From the NCBI RefSeq assembly GCF_016653295.1, contig NZ_NHSF01000064.1:1-33691 (forward strand): a stretch of DNA of 33,691 nucleotides, written 5' to 3'. Made by a program: the position numbers and the translations under genes. Within the stretch, counting starts at the first letter, position 1, and every line of letters begins with the position of its first letter. Below the pieces are notes generated by a model. It saw only the letters and a list, made by a program, of their open reading frames with translations. It made no database searches and was not told where the DNA came from. Shown one piece after another: positions 1-9,352 of the stretch. This DNA is from Halochromatium salexigens. GTDB taxonomy: Bacteria; Pseudomonadota; Gammaproteobacteria; Chromatiales; Chromatiaceae.

Positions 1-128
1 AGCGTCTAAAATAACGAATCTATTTAAAGCAACTGATCGTGTTGAGGGTGGACCCTTGCCAGTCACAATGGCGTACTGAGAGTATGACATTAAAGCCTGC
101 CGAATAGACTTTCACCGGGAATTGCTGG

Positions 129-860
129 GAACTCAACGCCGTCTTCCGTCCCTTGGTGGAGGCTGGCCGCGGGCTGGGTCTTCAGGTCATGGATCGCTGT
201 AACCTGACGATCCTCACCGAGCCTGGACAGGAGGACCTGACCGATTTCTTGGCTGAGCATCAGGTCGAGGTGATCGCCTCGCTGCCTTGCTATCTTGAGG
301 AGAATGTCGACGGACAACGCGGCAATGGCACCTTCGCGGCGAGTCTCCGCGGTTTGCAAGCGCTGAATGCGCGCGGCTATGGCAAGCCTGGCAGTGGCTT
401 GGCGCTAAGCTTGGTCTACAATCCGATCGGTGCAACCCTGCCACCGTCGCAAGCCGTGCTCGAGGCTGACTACAAGCGCGAACTCCAAATACGCTATGGC
501 GTCTGTTTCAATCAGTTGTTCGTACTGACCAATATGCCGATCCGTCGCTTCGGTAGTTGGCTGCAGTCGACCAGACAGTTCGACGCCTACCTCGGACTGC
601 TCAAGGGCGCTCACCAAGAGGCGAATCTAGACGCGGTGATGTGTCGCGACCTGGTCAGTGTCGACTGGCAGGGCTATTTATATGATTGCGATTTCAATCA
701 GATGCTGGATCTGCCGCTCGAGGGCACGCGGAGTGAGCGGCTGCACATTCGCGATCTTGACACGCCCGAGGCGCTGACCGGACAGGCGATTCAGGTTGGT
801 GAGCATTGCTATGGTTGCACCGCGGGGCAGGGAAGTAGCTGTGGAGGCGCGCTTGGTTAA
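129..860 (+). pseudogene. arsS: 5'-truncated ArsS (arsenosugar biosynthesis radical SAM protein), C-terminal part
   Basis: About 243 codons match the C-terminal two thirds of the ArsS / radical SAM-Cys-rich family (TIGR04167, DUF3641 region). Visible hallmarks are ELNAVFRPLVEAGR, MDRCNLTIL, ASLPCYLEENVD, YNPIGATLPP, the SVDWQGYLYDCDFNQ block and the Cys-rich end HCYGCTAGQGSSCGGALG. The N-terminal part, which should carry the CxxxCxxC iron-sulfur motif, is absent. The reading frame runs into a stop at 105-107, and the TGGAP motif expected just before ELN is garbled (TGNCW). Bases 1-128 look AT-richer than the rest and show no gene. Only TTG (153) or GTG (156) are available as starts, without an obvious ribosome binding site. 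Most likely a non-functional remnant; a rearrangement or assembly junction near position 105-129 is the alternative. The stop overlaps the next start (TAATG). Confidence 0.8.
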
Positions 861-1480
861 TGTCGACGTATGGGGCTCGCATCCTGGTCTTCGCGAAGGC
901 GCCGGTGCCTGGTGCCTGCAAAACCCGGTTGATTCCAGCGCTGGGGGCTGAGGGGGCCGCGCGGCTCGCCGAGACCCTGCTGCGCGAGACCCTGGAGCGC
1001 GTCGCGAGCGCGCGTCTGGCGCCCATCGAGCTTTGGTGCGCACCTGATGCCACTCATCCGGTGTTTTCAGCCTTGGCGGAACGCGTTGGGCTTCAACTTG
1101 AGACCCAACGTGGATCGGACCTGGGAGCGCGGATGCAGACAGCAACAGCAGGGGCATTGGTAACCTCGGAGCGCGCGGTGCTGATCGGCACCGATTGCCC
1201 AGCGCTCGACGCGGATTATCTACGGCAAGCGCTATCGGCGCTGAACAATCAGCCCGCAGTGCTGGGGCCGGCCGATGACGGTGGCTATGTGCTCCTCGGT
1301 TTGCGGCGCGATGCGGCTCCAGCATTGCCGGCGCTGTTCGCGTCCATGCCTTGGGGCAGCGATCGGATCGCGGCGATAACACGCGCGCGGATGCGTGAGG
1401 CACATGTGGATTGGGTGGAATTACCGAGCCTAGCTGATATCGATCGCCCGGAGGATGTGGCCCAGGTCAGCTTTCGCTGA
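860..1480 (+). CDS. TIGR04282 family glycosyltransferase (arsenosugar / rSAM-selenodomain-associated transferase 1)
   Basis: A 206-residue soluble protein of the DUF2064/CofC-like nucleotidyl- or glycosyltransferase fold. The N-terminal ILVFAKAPVPGACKTRL (nucleotide-binding loop), the central LIGTDCPALDADYL (metal-binding Asp region) and PADDGGYVLLGL are the family signatures, and the length is normal. The family is habitually found beside ArsS-type radical SAM genes and is assigned to arsenosugar synthesis, transferring a sugar; that role is family knowledge, not shown here. Its ATG overlaps the arsS stop by one base, indicating translational coupling. Since the upstream arsS is broken, this gene may be a survivor of a decaying operon. 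It faces ypjD tail to tail. Confidence 0.85.
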   Translation: MSTYGARILVFAKAPVPGACKTRLIPALGAEGAARLAETLLRETLERVASARLAPIELWCAPDATHPVFSALAERVGLQLETQRGSDLGARMQTATAGALVTSERAVLIGTDCPALDADYLRQALSALNNQPAVLGPADDGGYVLLGLRRDAAPALPALFASMPWGSDRIAAITRARMREAHVDWVELPSLADIDRPEDVAQVSFR

Positions 1481-1496
1481 ATCCGGGAGAGGATAA

Positions 1497-1517
1497 AAGC
1501 CGCTGTTAAGCCGGCTT
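1497..1517. terminator. possible bidirectional hairpin between convergent genes
   Basis: Inverted repeat AAGCCG (1497-1502) and CGGCTT (1512-1517) with a 9-nt loop lies between the convergent glycosyltransferase and ypjD and overlaps the ypjD stop. A-rich bases precede it and TATT follows. The stem is only six pairs, so it is a weak terminator candidate. Confidence 0.3.
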
Positions 1518-2327
1518 ATTCAGGATCAGCTCAAGTACCAGCTTAGAGCCAAAGTAGGCCAGGATCAGGATGCCAAAACCGGTCAGGGTCCATGAGATAG
1601 CCTTGCGTCCACGCCAGCCCCAGAGGCGGCGGCCGAGCAGTAGTCCACCGAACACCAACCAGGCCACCACCGAGAGCACAGTCTTGTGCACGATGTTCTG
1701 AGCGAACATGTTGTCAAGGAACGCAAAGCCGCTCAATAGCGCGAGGGTCAGCAAGATGAAGCCGATGCCGATCATCTCGAACATCAAGGCTTCCATGGTC
1801 ATGAGCGGCGGTAATGCCCGCACGAAACCGCCCGGCTTGCGCCCGCGCAGGTAAGAGTCCTGCACCCAGAGGAGTCCCGCCTGCACACTGCCCAGGGTCA
1901 AGAGGCTATAGGCCAGCATCGACAGCAGCACATGCAGCTTCAACACCCAGCTGGTGCTCTCGGCTAGAAATGGCGCGCTTGGATAAAGCATATCGAGCAG
2001 TACCGAGAGACCGGCTAGCGGCAGGATCACTAGGCCCAGGTTTTCGATCGGTTTGTTCAGGCTCGAGAGGAGCAATGAGGCGACCACGGTCCAGGCCGCC
2101 AGCGATAGCGCGTTGAAGAAGCCGAGATTGAGCCCCGCCTGGCTGAACAGGACCATGTACAAAAGCCAGGTATGCAGAGTGAGCCCGGCATAGGCGAGCC
2201 CGAGCGTGACGCCCCGCAGCCGGGCCGTGCTCGCATCGGGCTGATGCGTGAAAAGCCGCCACCCGATGAGGGTGGCCGAGCCAAAGTAGGCGATCAGAGT
2301 GGCGATCGAGATGACGACGTTGTTCAT
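1506..2327 (-). CDS. ypjD: YpjD-like cytochrome c assembly (CcsA/CcmC superfamily) membrane protein
   Basis: A 273-residue polytopic inner-membrane protein with about eight hydrophobic segments spread over the whole length. The KLHVLLSMLAYSLLTLGSVQA segment (about 150-170) and NIVHKTVLSVVAWLVFGGLLLGR near residue 215 carry the conserved histidines of the CcsA-like family, and the GWRG motif follows. The superfamily handles heme in cytochrome c maturation; the YpjD branch has no firmly settled role. Divergent placement next to ffh is the usual gammaproteobacterial arrangement and supports the call. The ATG at 2327 gives a full-length product. The 164-bp gap to ffh must contain both promoters, but no convincing -35/-10 pair could be read there. 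Confidence 0.88.
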   Translation of the reverse strand: MNNVVISIATLIAYFGSATLIGWRLFTHQPDASTARLRGVTLGLAYAGLTLHTWLLYMVLFSQAGLNLGFFNALSLAAWTVVASLLLSSLNKPIENLGLVILPLAGLSVLLDMLYPSAPFLAESTSWVLKLHVLLSMLAYSLLTLGSVQAGLLWVQDSYLRGRKPGGFVRALPPLMTMEALMFEMIGIGFILLTLALLSGFAFLDNMFAQNIVHKTVLSVVAWLVFGGLLLGRRLWGWRGRKAISWTLTGFGILILAYFGSKLVLELILNKPA

Positions 2328-2491
2328 AGTCTGCGATCATCGCATAAGCACGATGGACTGCAAACGCACGCGAGCGCGTCTGCGGCTGCTTTGCGGCCGC
2401 GTAATCGCGCCGCCTTGATATAGATTAACAAACCGCATCCCACAGATGCATGTGTTGGCGCAAGCCAATCGGGTTTAGCAAGAGAGACACC

Positions 2492-3907
2492 ATGTTCGAT
2501 AATCTTCAGGAGCGCTTCGGTGAGGTGCTTAAAGGGCTGCGCGGTCAGGCTCGACTCAGCGAGGACAACATCAAGGAGACCCTGCGCGAGGTGCGCATGG
2601 CGCTGCTCGAGGCTGATGTCGCCTTGCCGGTGGTGCGCGGTTTCATCGAGCGTGTGCGCGAGAAGGCGCTCGGCGCCGAGGTCACCAAGAGTCTCACACC
2701 CGGGCAGGTGTTGATCAAGATCGTCAACGACGAACTGGTCAGCCTGATGGGCGAGGCCAACGAGGAACTCGATCTGCGCCAGCAGCCGCCGGCGGTGATC
2801 CTGCTCGCCGGCCTGCAAGGCTCGGGCAAGACCACCAGCGCCGGCAAGCTCGCGCGCTATCTCAAGGAGCGCCAGAAAAAGAGCGTGATGGTGGTGAGCT
2901 GCGATATCTATCGCCCCGCCGCCATCGATCAGTTGCGCACCGTCGCCGCCGAGGTTGAGGCCACCTTCTTCCCGAGCACGCCGCAGCAGCAGCCGGTCGA
3001 GATCGCCCAGTCCGCGCTCGAGGCGGCGCGCCGGCAGGGCAAGGATGTGCTCATCGTCGACAGCGCCGGGCGGCTCGCGATCGACGAACGGATGATGCGG
3101 GAGATCCAGGATCTGCATGCGGCGGTGACGCCGGTCGAGACCCTGTTCGTGGTCGATAGCATGACCGGTCAGGATGCGGCCAAGACCGCACGCGCCTTCC
3201 ATGATGCGCTGCCGCTCACCGGCGTGGTGCTGACCAAGACCGATGGCGATGCCCGCGGGGGCGCGGCACTGTCGATTCGCGAGATCACCGGCAAACCGAT
3301 CAAGTTCCTCGGCGTCGGTGAGAAATCCGACGCGCTCGAGCCCTTTCATCCAGACCGGGTCGCCTCGCGCATCCTCGGCATGGGCGATGTGGTCTCCTTG
3401 GTCGAGGAGATGCAGCAGAAGGTCGACCACGAGAAGGCCGAGAAGCTCGCCAAGAAGATCAAGAAGGGCAAGGGCTTCGATCTCACCGATTTTCGCGATC
3501 AGCTTAAGCAGATGAGTTCGATGGGCGGCATGGCCGGGCTGATGGAGAAGATGCCCGGTGCCGGGCAGTTGCCGGAGCACATGAAGAATCAGGTCAACGA
3601 CAAGGAGGTGATGAAGCTGATCGCGATCGTTGACTCGATGACGCCGATGGAGCGCCAACACCCACAGATTATCAAAGGTTCGCGCCGGCGGCGTATCGCC
3701 AATGGCTCCGGCACCCAGGTGCAGGACGTGAACAAGCTGCTCAAGCAGTTCACCCAGATGCAGAAGATGATGAAGAAAATGAAGGGCGGCAACATGGCCA
3801 AAATGATGCAGCAGATGCAAGGCCGTTTGCCGCCGGGCATGGGCGGCATGGGCGGGATGCCACCGGGGGGCGGTGGCTTCCCACCTGGCGGCGGTTTTCC
3901 GATGTAG
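2492..3907 (+). CDS. ffh: signal recognition particle protein Ffh (GTPase)
   Basis: 471-residue SRP54 protein that binds 4.5S RNA and delivers ribosomes making membrane proteins to FtsY. The N domain starts MFDNLQERFGEVLKGLRG. The GTPase domain has the P-loop GLQGSGKTT (about 107-115), the G3 region DSAGRL (Ser replaces the commoner Thr of DTAGR) and G4 TKTDGDARGG. The C-terminal methionine-rich M domain contains GSRRRRIANGSG for RNA binding, followed by a Met/Lys-rich stretch and a Gly/Pro/Met tail. The ATG at 2492 was chosen because it matches the conserved N-terminus; an upstream in-frame start at 2450 would add 14 non-conserved residues. Confidence 0.98.
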   Translation: MFDNLQERFGEVLKGLRGQARLSEDNIKETLREVRMALLEADVALPVVRGFIERVREKALGAEVTKSLTPGQVLIKIVNDELVSLMGEANEELDLRQQPPAVILLAGLQGSGKTTSAGKLARYLKERQKKSVMVVSCDIYRPAAIDQLRTVAAEVEATFFPSTPQQQPVEIAQSALEAARRQGKDVLIVDSAGRLAIDERMMREIQDLHAAVTPVETLFVVDSMTGQDAAKTARAFHDALPLTGVVLTKTDGDARGGAALSIREITGKPIKFLGVGEKSDALEPFHPDRVASRILGMGDVVSLVEEMQQKVDHEKAEKLAKKIKKGKGFDLTDFRDQLKQMSSMGGMAGLMEKMPGAGQLPEHMKNQVNDKEVMKLIAIVDSMTPMERQHPQIIKGSRRRRIANGSGTQVQDVNKLLKQFTQMQKMMKKMKGGNMAKMMQQMQGRLPPGMGGMGGMPPGGGGFPPGGGFPM

Positions 3908-3952
3908 CGCCTTGTCGCCGCGAACAGAGACTGCCGGGCGCTTGAATCAATC

Positions 3953-6900
3953 ATGAGCATCCTTGGTGGGCTGATCCAGAACGCCTCCCTGTTGTTGGCC
4001 CTGGCCTTGGCGCACGGGCTGTTCATCGCGCAGTTGCCGCGCGAGCAGAGTTCGACCCGACTGCTGATCGGCCTGTTGTTCGGGCTCACGGCACTGCTGG
4101 GCATGGCCTATCCAGTGACCATCGGCCCCGGACTGTTTTTTGATGGGCGCACCCTGATCATCAGCATGGCGGGGCTCTTCGGCGGGCTGCCGGCGGCGCT
4201 CGTCTCTGGCCTGATCGCGGCGCTCTATCGGGGCTGGCTCGGTGGTGCTGGTATGGCGATGGGGATTGCGACCATTGCCACCGCCGTCGCCTTCGGCGCG
4301 CTCTTCCATTACCTGCGTCGTGCCGGCAAGCTGCGGCTGACGCCCTTGACGCTGGTGGCCTTTGGCCTCCTGCTGCACCTGGCGGCGATGGCCTGGGTCG
4401 GGCTGCTGCCTGCGGCGCAGCGGGCTCAGGTGCTGGGGCAGGTGGCGCTGCCTTTCCTGTTGGTCTTTCCGCTCGTCTCGATGCTGCTCGGGCTCTTGCT
4501 GCGCCAGCAGGAACAACGCGTCGACGATGAACGCTCCTTGCGCGAAAGCCAGGCGCGTCTGTTGGAAACCCGGAGTATTGTCGGCCTGGGTGACTGGGAA
4601 CTGGTCGTGCGCACCGGCGCCCAGTGTTGGTCGCATGAGGTCTTCGGGCTCATCGGCCTCACCCCGACCGAGTCCCCGCCGCCGCTCAAGACGCTGCGAC
4701 GCCTGCTGACACGAGAGAGCTGGAAGCGCCTGTTGGCGGCGGTCAAGCAGGCTCTGGGTGATGGACAGCCTTGGCGCTGCGACATTCAGGCGCGGCACGC
4801 CGATGGTAGCCAACGCTGGATGACCGTACGCGGCCAGGCGGTGCGTGATCGCGGCGGCCGTGTCCACTTGCTGCGCGGAACCGTTCAGGACATCACCGAG
4901 GCCAAGTCCCTGAGTGATGCGCTCGCGCGGGAGCGTGGGTTTCTCGCCACCCTGGTCGCGACCATCCCGGACCTGGTGTGGCTGAAAGATCGCGAGGGTG
5001 TGTATCTGGCCTGCAATCCGTGTTTCGAGCGCCTCTTCGGCCTCCCTGAAGCCAAGATCAAAGGCCGCTGTGCGAGCGATTTCGTCTCCGCCGAGCGGGC
5101 CACCGCCTTCCGCCAACATGATCTCGCGGCCTTGGCCGCGAATGGTCCCGTCGTGGGTCGCGAATGCCTGACCTTCGCCGATGATGGTCATCAGGAACAG
5201 GTCGAGATCATCAAGACCCCGATGCATGACGCCGAGGGGCGCCTGGTTGGCGTGCTCGGGATTGGGCGCGACATCACCGCGCAGGCGCGGGCGCAAGAGG
5301 AACTCACGCGCGAGCGCGATCGCATCCAGGAACTGCACGAGCGCATCCAGAAGATCGCCGCTCATGTTCCAGGGATGATCTATCAGTATCAGTGGTGGCC
5401 CGATGGTCGCAGTTGTTTCCCCTTTGCGAGCGCGGGCTTGAAGGCGATCCATGGGGTTGAACCAGCCCAGGTCCAAGAGGATGCGAGTCTGGCGTTTGCC
5501 GCCCTTCATCCCGATGACCGCGAGCGGATCAAGACCTCGATCGAGCGCTCGGCCCAGCAGATGACGACCTGGCGGGAATCCTACCGGGTCCGATTACCCG
5601 AGGAGGGCCGCATCCTCTGGGTCGAGGGCGAGGCCTCGCCGCAGCGTCAATCCGACGGCAGCGTCCTCTGGCATGGCTATATCCATGATGTGACCGAGCG
5701 TCATCACGCCGAGACGCGGTTGCGGCTCGCCGCGAGCGTCTTCGCGCACAGCCTCGAGGGTATTGCGATCACCGATGCGGAGAATCGGCTGGTCGACATC
5801 AACCCTAGCTTCACCCGTATCACCGGCTATACGAAGGATGAATTGCTGGGTGAAGACCCGAAGAAGCTCGCCTCCGGACGGCATGAGCGCGCGTTTTACC
5901 AGCAGATGTGGGCGGCGATCGAGGAAGACGGATTCTGGCAAGGCGAGATCTGGAACCGTCGCAAGAACGGCGAGATCTTCCCCGAACTCCTGTCCATTTC
6001 GGTGGTGCGGGATGCCTCGGGAGCAGTGCAACATTATATCGGTGTTTTCACCGATATCAGCCAGTTCAAGGCGCACGAGGCGGAACTCGATCGCATTGCC
6101 CATTACGATCATCTCACCGGCCTGCCGAATCGGCGTCTGTTGATGGATCGCCTCGAACAGGCCATCGCGCATGCCAAACGCACGGGGATTGCACTCGCGG
6201 TCTGCTACCTGGATCTGGATGGCTTCAAGCCGATCAATGACCGCTATGGGCATGCGGTGGGTGATCGCGTGCTGATTAAGATCACCGAGTCCTTGCGCCG
6301 GGTGGTGCGCGGCGAAGACTCGGTCGCGCGTCTTGGAGGCGATGAATTCGTACTGCTGTTGACCGATCTGACACAGCCCGACGATTGTTTCGGCCTGCTC
6401 AGCCGGGTGCTTGCCGGCATCCGCGAACCGGTCAGGGTTGGAGAAGTCACCCATCGCCTCTCGGCCAGCATTGGCGCCACCCTCTGTCCGCCGGATCTCG
6501 CGGACCCGGATACGCTGTTGCGGCATGCCGATCAGGCCATGTATCGGGCCAAGGAGGCCGGCAAGAATGGTTACCATCTCTACGACGCGCAGCAAGACCA
6601 ACTGCTGCAGATACGCCAGCGGAAACTCGAGCGGATCGGCGAGGCGGTGCGGCAGAACGAATTGGTCCTGCATTTTCAGCCCCAGGTCGACATGATCAGC
6701 CGTGAGGTGATCGGCGTCGAGGCCCTGGTGCGCTGGCAGCATCCAGATGATGGGCTGCGCATGCCGGGAACCTTCCTGCCCGATATCGAAGGCACCGAAC
6801 TCGAGGTGGCGGTCGACGAATGGGTGATCGAGCATGCCTTGCAGCAGCTTGAAGCCTGGAACCGCGAAGGCCGAGGACTGCCGATCAGCCTGAATATCGG

Positions 6901-7828
6901 TGCCCGCCATCTGTTGCGACCCGACTTCGCGGCGCGCCTTGAAGACACACTGCGCGCTCATCCCGCTGCCGCCGGCGCGGATCTGAAGCTTGAGATTCTG
7001 GAGACCGCGACCCTGAGCGATTTTGAGCAGGCGCAGCGCGTATTGGCTCGCTGTCGCGAACTCGGAGTGCGTTTCGCCTTGGACGATTTCGGCACCGGCT
7101 ACTCGTCGCTGGCGTATTTTCGGGCGCTGCCGGTCGACGTGCTCAAGATCGACCAGAGCTTCGTGCGCGATATGCTGCAGGATCTAGGCGATAAGGAAAT
7201 CGTCCAGAGTGTGGTGCAACTCGCGCGCGCCTTCGATCGCCCGGTGATCGCCGAGGGGGTCGAAACCCTGGCGCATGCGGCTATGCTGACCTGGCTCGGT
7301 TGTCGTTTCGGGCAGGGCTATGGGATTGCCCGTCCGATGCCGGGCGGCGCGCTGCCGGATTGGCTCGCACACTGGTCAACCCAGGAGTGTCTGGAGGAAC
7401 TTGAGGGCCTGTCGGAGCGTGATGACCTGCCCTTGATGCTGGCGGCACAGAATCATCGGCGTTGGCTGCAGCGTTTTATCAAGATGCTGACGGAGCCGGA
7501 GGGACCGATCTGCACCGATCTTGAGGCCGATGCCTGTTATTTCGGGCGCTGGTATGCAGGGCCTGCTCACGCTCGCTACCAGGCGTTTGCCGAGTTCCAA
7601 TCGATTGGCCGGCGTCATGAGCGGGTGCATATGCTCGCCATCCAGCTGCTCACTCAGGCTGAGCATGGCGAAGCCGACGCCGCCGCGGATCGATTGCTGG
7701 CGCTACAGAAGGCGAGCGATAACCTATTGACCGAGATTGGGCGACTTATCCAACAGGTCACCCCGGCAGGGCGAGCCGAATGGCTCAACCCACCGGTTTA
7801 TCCCGGTGCCTGGAGTAAGCTACGTTAA
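3953..7828 (+). CDS. membrane-anchored multi-PAS diguanylate cyclase/phosphodiesterase with C-terminal CZB domain
   Basis: 1291-residue c-di-GMP enzyme. Residues 1-175 form a 5TMR-LYT-type sensor with about five membrane spans and the typical FDGRTLIISMAGLFGG and ALYRGWLGGAG motifs. Four PAS/PAC units follow (about 200-320, 327-445, 460-585, 590-705). The GGDEF domain (about 710-875) has intact GGDEF near 795 and an RxxD inhibitory site (RGED) five residues before it. The EAL domain (885-1130) keeps EALVRW (~921), DDFGTGYSS (~1043) and AEGVET, so both activities look possible; LEILET replaces the usual ExTE. Residues about 1150-1260 resemble a CZB zinc-binding domain: NHRRWLQRF, CYFGRWY and RRHERVHML supply the His/Cys ligands. 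It starts 45 bp after ffh and its last 9 bases overlap cfa tail to tail. Confidence 0.9.
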   Translation: MSILGGLIQNASLLLALALAHGLFIAQLPREQSSTRLLIGLLFGLTALLGMAYPVTIGPGLFFDGRTLIISMAGLFGGLPAALVSGLIAALYRGWLGGAGMAMGIATIATAVAFGALFHYLRRAGKLRLTPLTLVAFGLLLHLAAMAWVGLLPAAQRAQVLGQVALPFLLVFPLVSMLLGLLLRQQEQRVDDERSLRESQARLLETRSIVGLGDWELVVRTGAQCWSHEVFGLIGLTPTESPPPLKTLRRLLTRESWKRLLAAVKQALGDGQPWRCDIQARHADGSQRWMTVRGQAVRDRGGRVHLLRGTVQDITEAKSLSDALARERGFLATLVATIPDLVWLKDREGVYLACNPCFERLFGLPEAKIKGRCASDFVSAERATAFRQHDLAALAANGPVVGRECLTFADDGHQEQVEIIKTPMHDAEGRLVGVLGIGRDITAQARAQEELTRERDRIQELHERIQKIAAHVPGMIYQYQWWPDGRSCFPFASAGLKAIHGVEPAQVQEDASLAFAALHPDDRERIKTSIERSAQQMTTWRESYRVRLPEEGRILWVEGEASPQRQSDGSVLWHGYIHDVTERHHAETRLRLAASVFAHSLEGIAITDAENRLVDINPSFTRITGYTKDELLGEDPKKLASGRHERAFYQQMWAAIEEDGFWQGEIWNRRKNGEIFPELLSISVVRDASGAVQHYIGVFTDISQFKAHEAELDRIAHYDHLTGLPNRRLLMDRLEQAIAHAKRTGIALAVCYLDLDGFKPINDRYGHAVGDRVLIKITESLRRVVRGEDSVARLGGDEFVLLLTDLTQPDDCFGLLSRVLAGIREPVRVGEVTHRLSASIGATLCPPDLADPDTLLRHADQAMYRAKEAGKNGYHLYDAQQDQLLQIRQRKLERIGEAVRQNELVLHFQPQVDMISREVIGVEALVRWQHPDDGLRMPGTFLPDIEGTELEVAVDEWVIEHALQQLEAWNREGRGLPISLNIGARHLLRPDFAARLEDTLRAHPAAAGADLKLEILETATLSDFEQAQRVLARCRELGVRFALDDFGTGYSSLAYFRALPVDVLKIDQSFVRDMLQDLGDKEIVQSVVQLARAFDRPVIAEGVETLAHAAMLTWLGCRFGQGYGIARPMPGGALPDWLAHWSTQECLEELEGLSERDDLPLMLAAQNHRRWLQRFIKMLTEPEGPICTDLEADACYFGRWYAGPAHARYQAFAEFQSIGRRHERVHMLAIQLLTQAEHGEADAAADRLLALQKASDNLLTEIGRLIQQVTPAGRAEWLNPPVYPGAWSKLR

Positions 7829-9352
7829 ATCTTCCGCGCCCGCTTGGTGCCGGAGCGCGACCTGCATCACATCGATGCGGTTGTCGAGGAAGCCAGCCTC
7901 GCAGTACGAAAGATAGTAGCGCCACATGCGGATGAAACGCCCGTCGTAGCCGAGCGCGCGCACCTCGGGCTCACGCGCGAGGAAACGCCGATGCCAGGCG
8001 CGCAGGGTGCGCGCGTAGTCCTTGCCGTGGAAATCGCGCTGCATGACCTCAAGCCCAGCCGCCTGCACCGCGGCGTCGAAGCGCCCAACCGTCGGTAGCA
8101 TACCGCCCGGGAAGATATAGTGTTGGATGAAATCTGGGCTCGCTTTGTAGTCCTCGAAGATGTCATCAGAGATCGTGATCACCTGCAGCGCCGCGGTGCC
8201 GCCGGGGCGCAGGCGCTCGCGCAGCGTCTCCATATAGGTCGGCCAGTATTCCTCGCCGACCGCCTCGAACATCTCGATCGAGATGATATGATCGAAGGTC
8301 TCGGTGACGTCGCGATAATCCTGCAGGCGCAATTCGACCCGTGGTGCGAGCGGACTGCCGTCCAAGCGCGCCTTGGCCCAAGCCAGTTGCTTCTCTGAGA
8401 GCGTGATACCGGTGAGCGTGAGCCCGCGCTCGGCCGCCGCCTCGGCCATCGCGCCCCAGCCGCAGCCAATCTCCAGCAGATGCTGTCCGGGCTTGGCATC
8501 GAGCATCCCGAGCAGGCGCTGATATTTGCGCCGCTGCGCCTGGGCGAGCATTTGATCGTCATCAGCGCTGCTCAGCGGTACCGCGCTCAAGGCGGCGCTG
8601 GTGCCGGCGTTTAAGCCAGCACCTGAGCCGCCGTCGGCGCCGGATAGTCCAGCGGCTGATCGGGTGTTCGCCGCGGCGACTGACTCCGCGCTCGGGGCGG
8701 TTGCTGACGCTCGCGCAGTCTCCGCTCGCGGCTGTGGCTGAGGGTTTAGCCTCAGAGCTGGTTGGTCTGGCTGCGAGGCCTGCTTTGGGGGCGGCGTCGA
8801 TTGCGAGGCCACTTCTTGGAGCGGCTCGGCGTAGAGGGCGCTGGAATAGGTCATGCTCTCATCGAGCCAGAGCCGGTAGAAGTCGTTGCCCAAGTCGTAG
8901 TGATAAGCGATGTTGCGGCGACTGCCGGTGTGGGTATTACTGCGCCGCTGATGGCGCCGTGGCGAGATCAGCCGGTGCAGTGGACCGCCACGCTGGCGCT
9001 CGCGCCAGCGATGCTCGTTGACCGCAAGCAGATGCAGCAGCGCGGTCGGGTCCGGGCTGTCCCAGTCGCCGGCCATCCAGCTCTCGCCGAGGCCGAGATG
9101 TCCCTTGGTCGCCAACCGTCGGGCCATGCGCAGGGGGCGGCGGATGTCGATCTCGGCCTGGGGGCCATCACGATCGCTCTCGAGCAGATAAGTGCGGCCA
9201 CCAAGACGCAGCCGCAGCTGGCCGGCCGCGATGCGATCGAAGAGCCGCGTGATCGGCCAGATCACGGGTTTCAGCAGGATGCGCGGCACCGGGCCGAAGA
9301 GCGGCTGCTCGAATCGGGGCAGGGCGGCCTCAGCCGTCTTCTCGCTTGCCAT
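7820..9352 (-). CDS. cfa: cyclopropane-fatty-acyl-phospholipid synthase-type SAM methyltransferase with internal insert
   Basis: 510-residue member of the CFA synthase/mycolic acid methyltransferase family, which uses S-adenosylmethionine to add a methylene or methyl group to unsaturated acyl chains of phospholipids. Visible are an N-terminal GHLGLGESWMAGDWDSPD region, the family motif AYHYDLGNDFYRLWLD, then MTYSSALYAEP, the SAM-binding LLEIGCGWGAMAEAAAERG, the ISIEMFEAVGEEYW block, and the C-terminal HRRFLAREPEVRALGYDGRFIRMWRYYLSYCEAGF. About 85 residues rich in Ala, Ser, Pro and Gly (about 178-265) separate SALYAEP from AQRRKYQRLL, where relatives have only about ten. The ATG at 9352 overlaps the DUF1365 stop (TGATG), so the gene is translationally coupled. 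Family members also make branched or furan fatty-acid precursors, so the exact product is open. Confidence 0.93.
   Translation of the reverse strand: MASEKTAEAALPRFEQPLFGPVPRILLKPVIWPITRLFDRIAAGQLRLRLGGRTYLLESDRDGPQAEIDIRRPLRMARRLATKGHLGLGESWMAGDWDSPDPTALLHLLAVNEHRWRERQRGGPLHRLISPRRHQRRSNTHTGSRRNIAYHYDLGNDFYRLWLDESMTYSSALYAEPLQEVASQSTPPPKQASQPDQPALRLNPQPQPRAETARASATAPSAESVAAANTRSAAGLSGADGGSGAGLNAGTSAALSAVPLSSADDDQMLAQAQRRKYQRLLGMLDAKPGQHLLEIGCGWGAMAEAAAERGLTLTGITLSEKQLAWAKARLDGSPLAPRVELRLQDYRDVTETFDHIISIEMFEAVGEEYWPTYMETLRERLRPGGTAALQVITISDDIFEDYKASPDFIQHYIFPGGMLPTVGRFDAAVQAAGLEVMQRDFHGKDYARTLRAWHRRFLAREPEVRALGYDGRFIRMWRYYLSYCEAGFLDNRIDVMQVALRHQAGAEDLT

Noticed and set aside
2324..5509. Long open frames (about 500 codons) on the strand opposite ffh and the c-di-GMP gene
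   Set aside because: They mirror the codon pattern of clear GC-rich genes, are His/Leu or Gln/Arg-rich and resemble no family.
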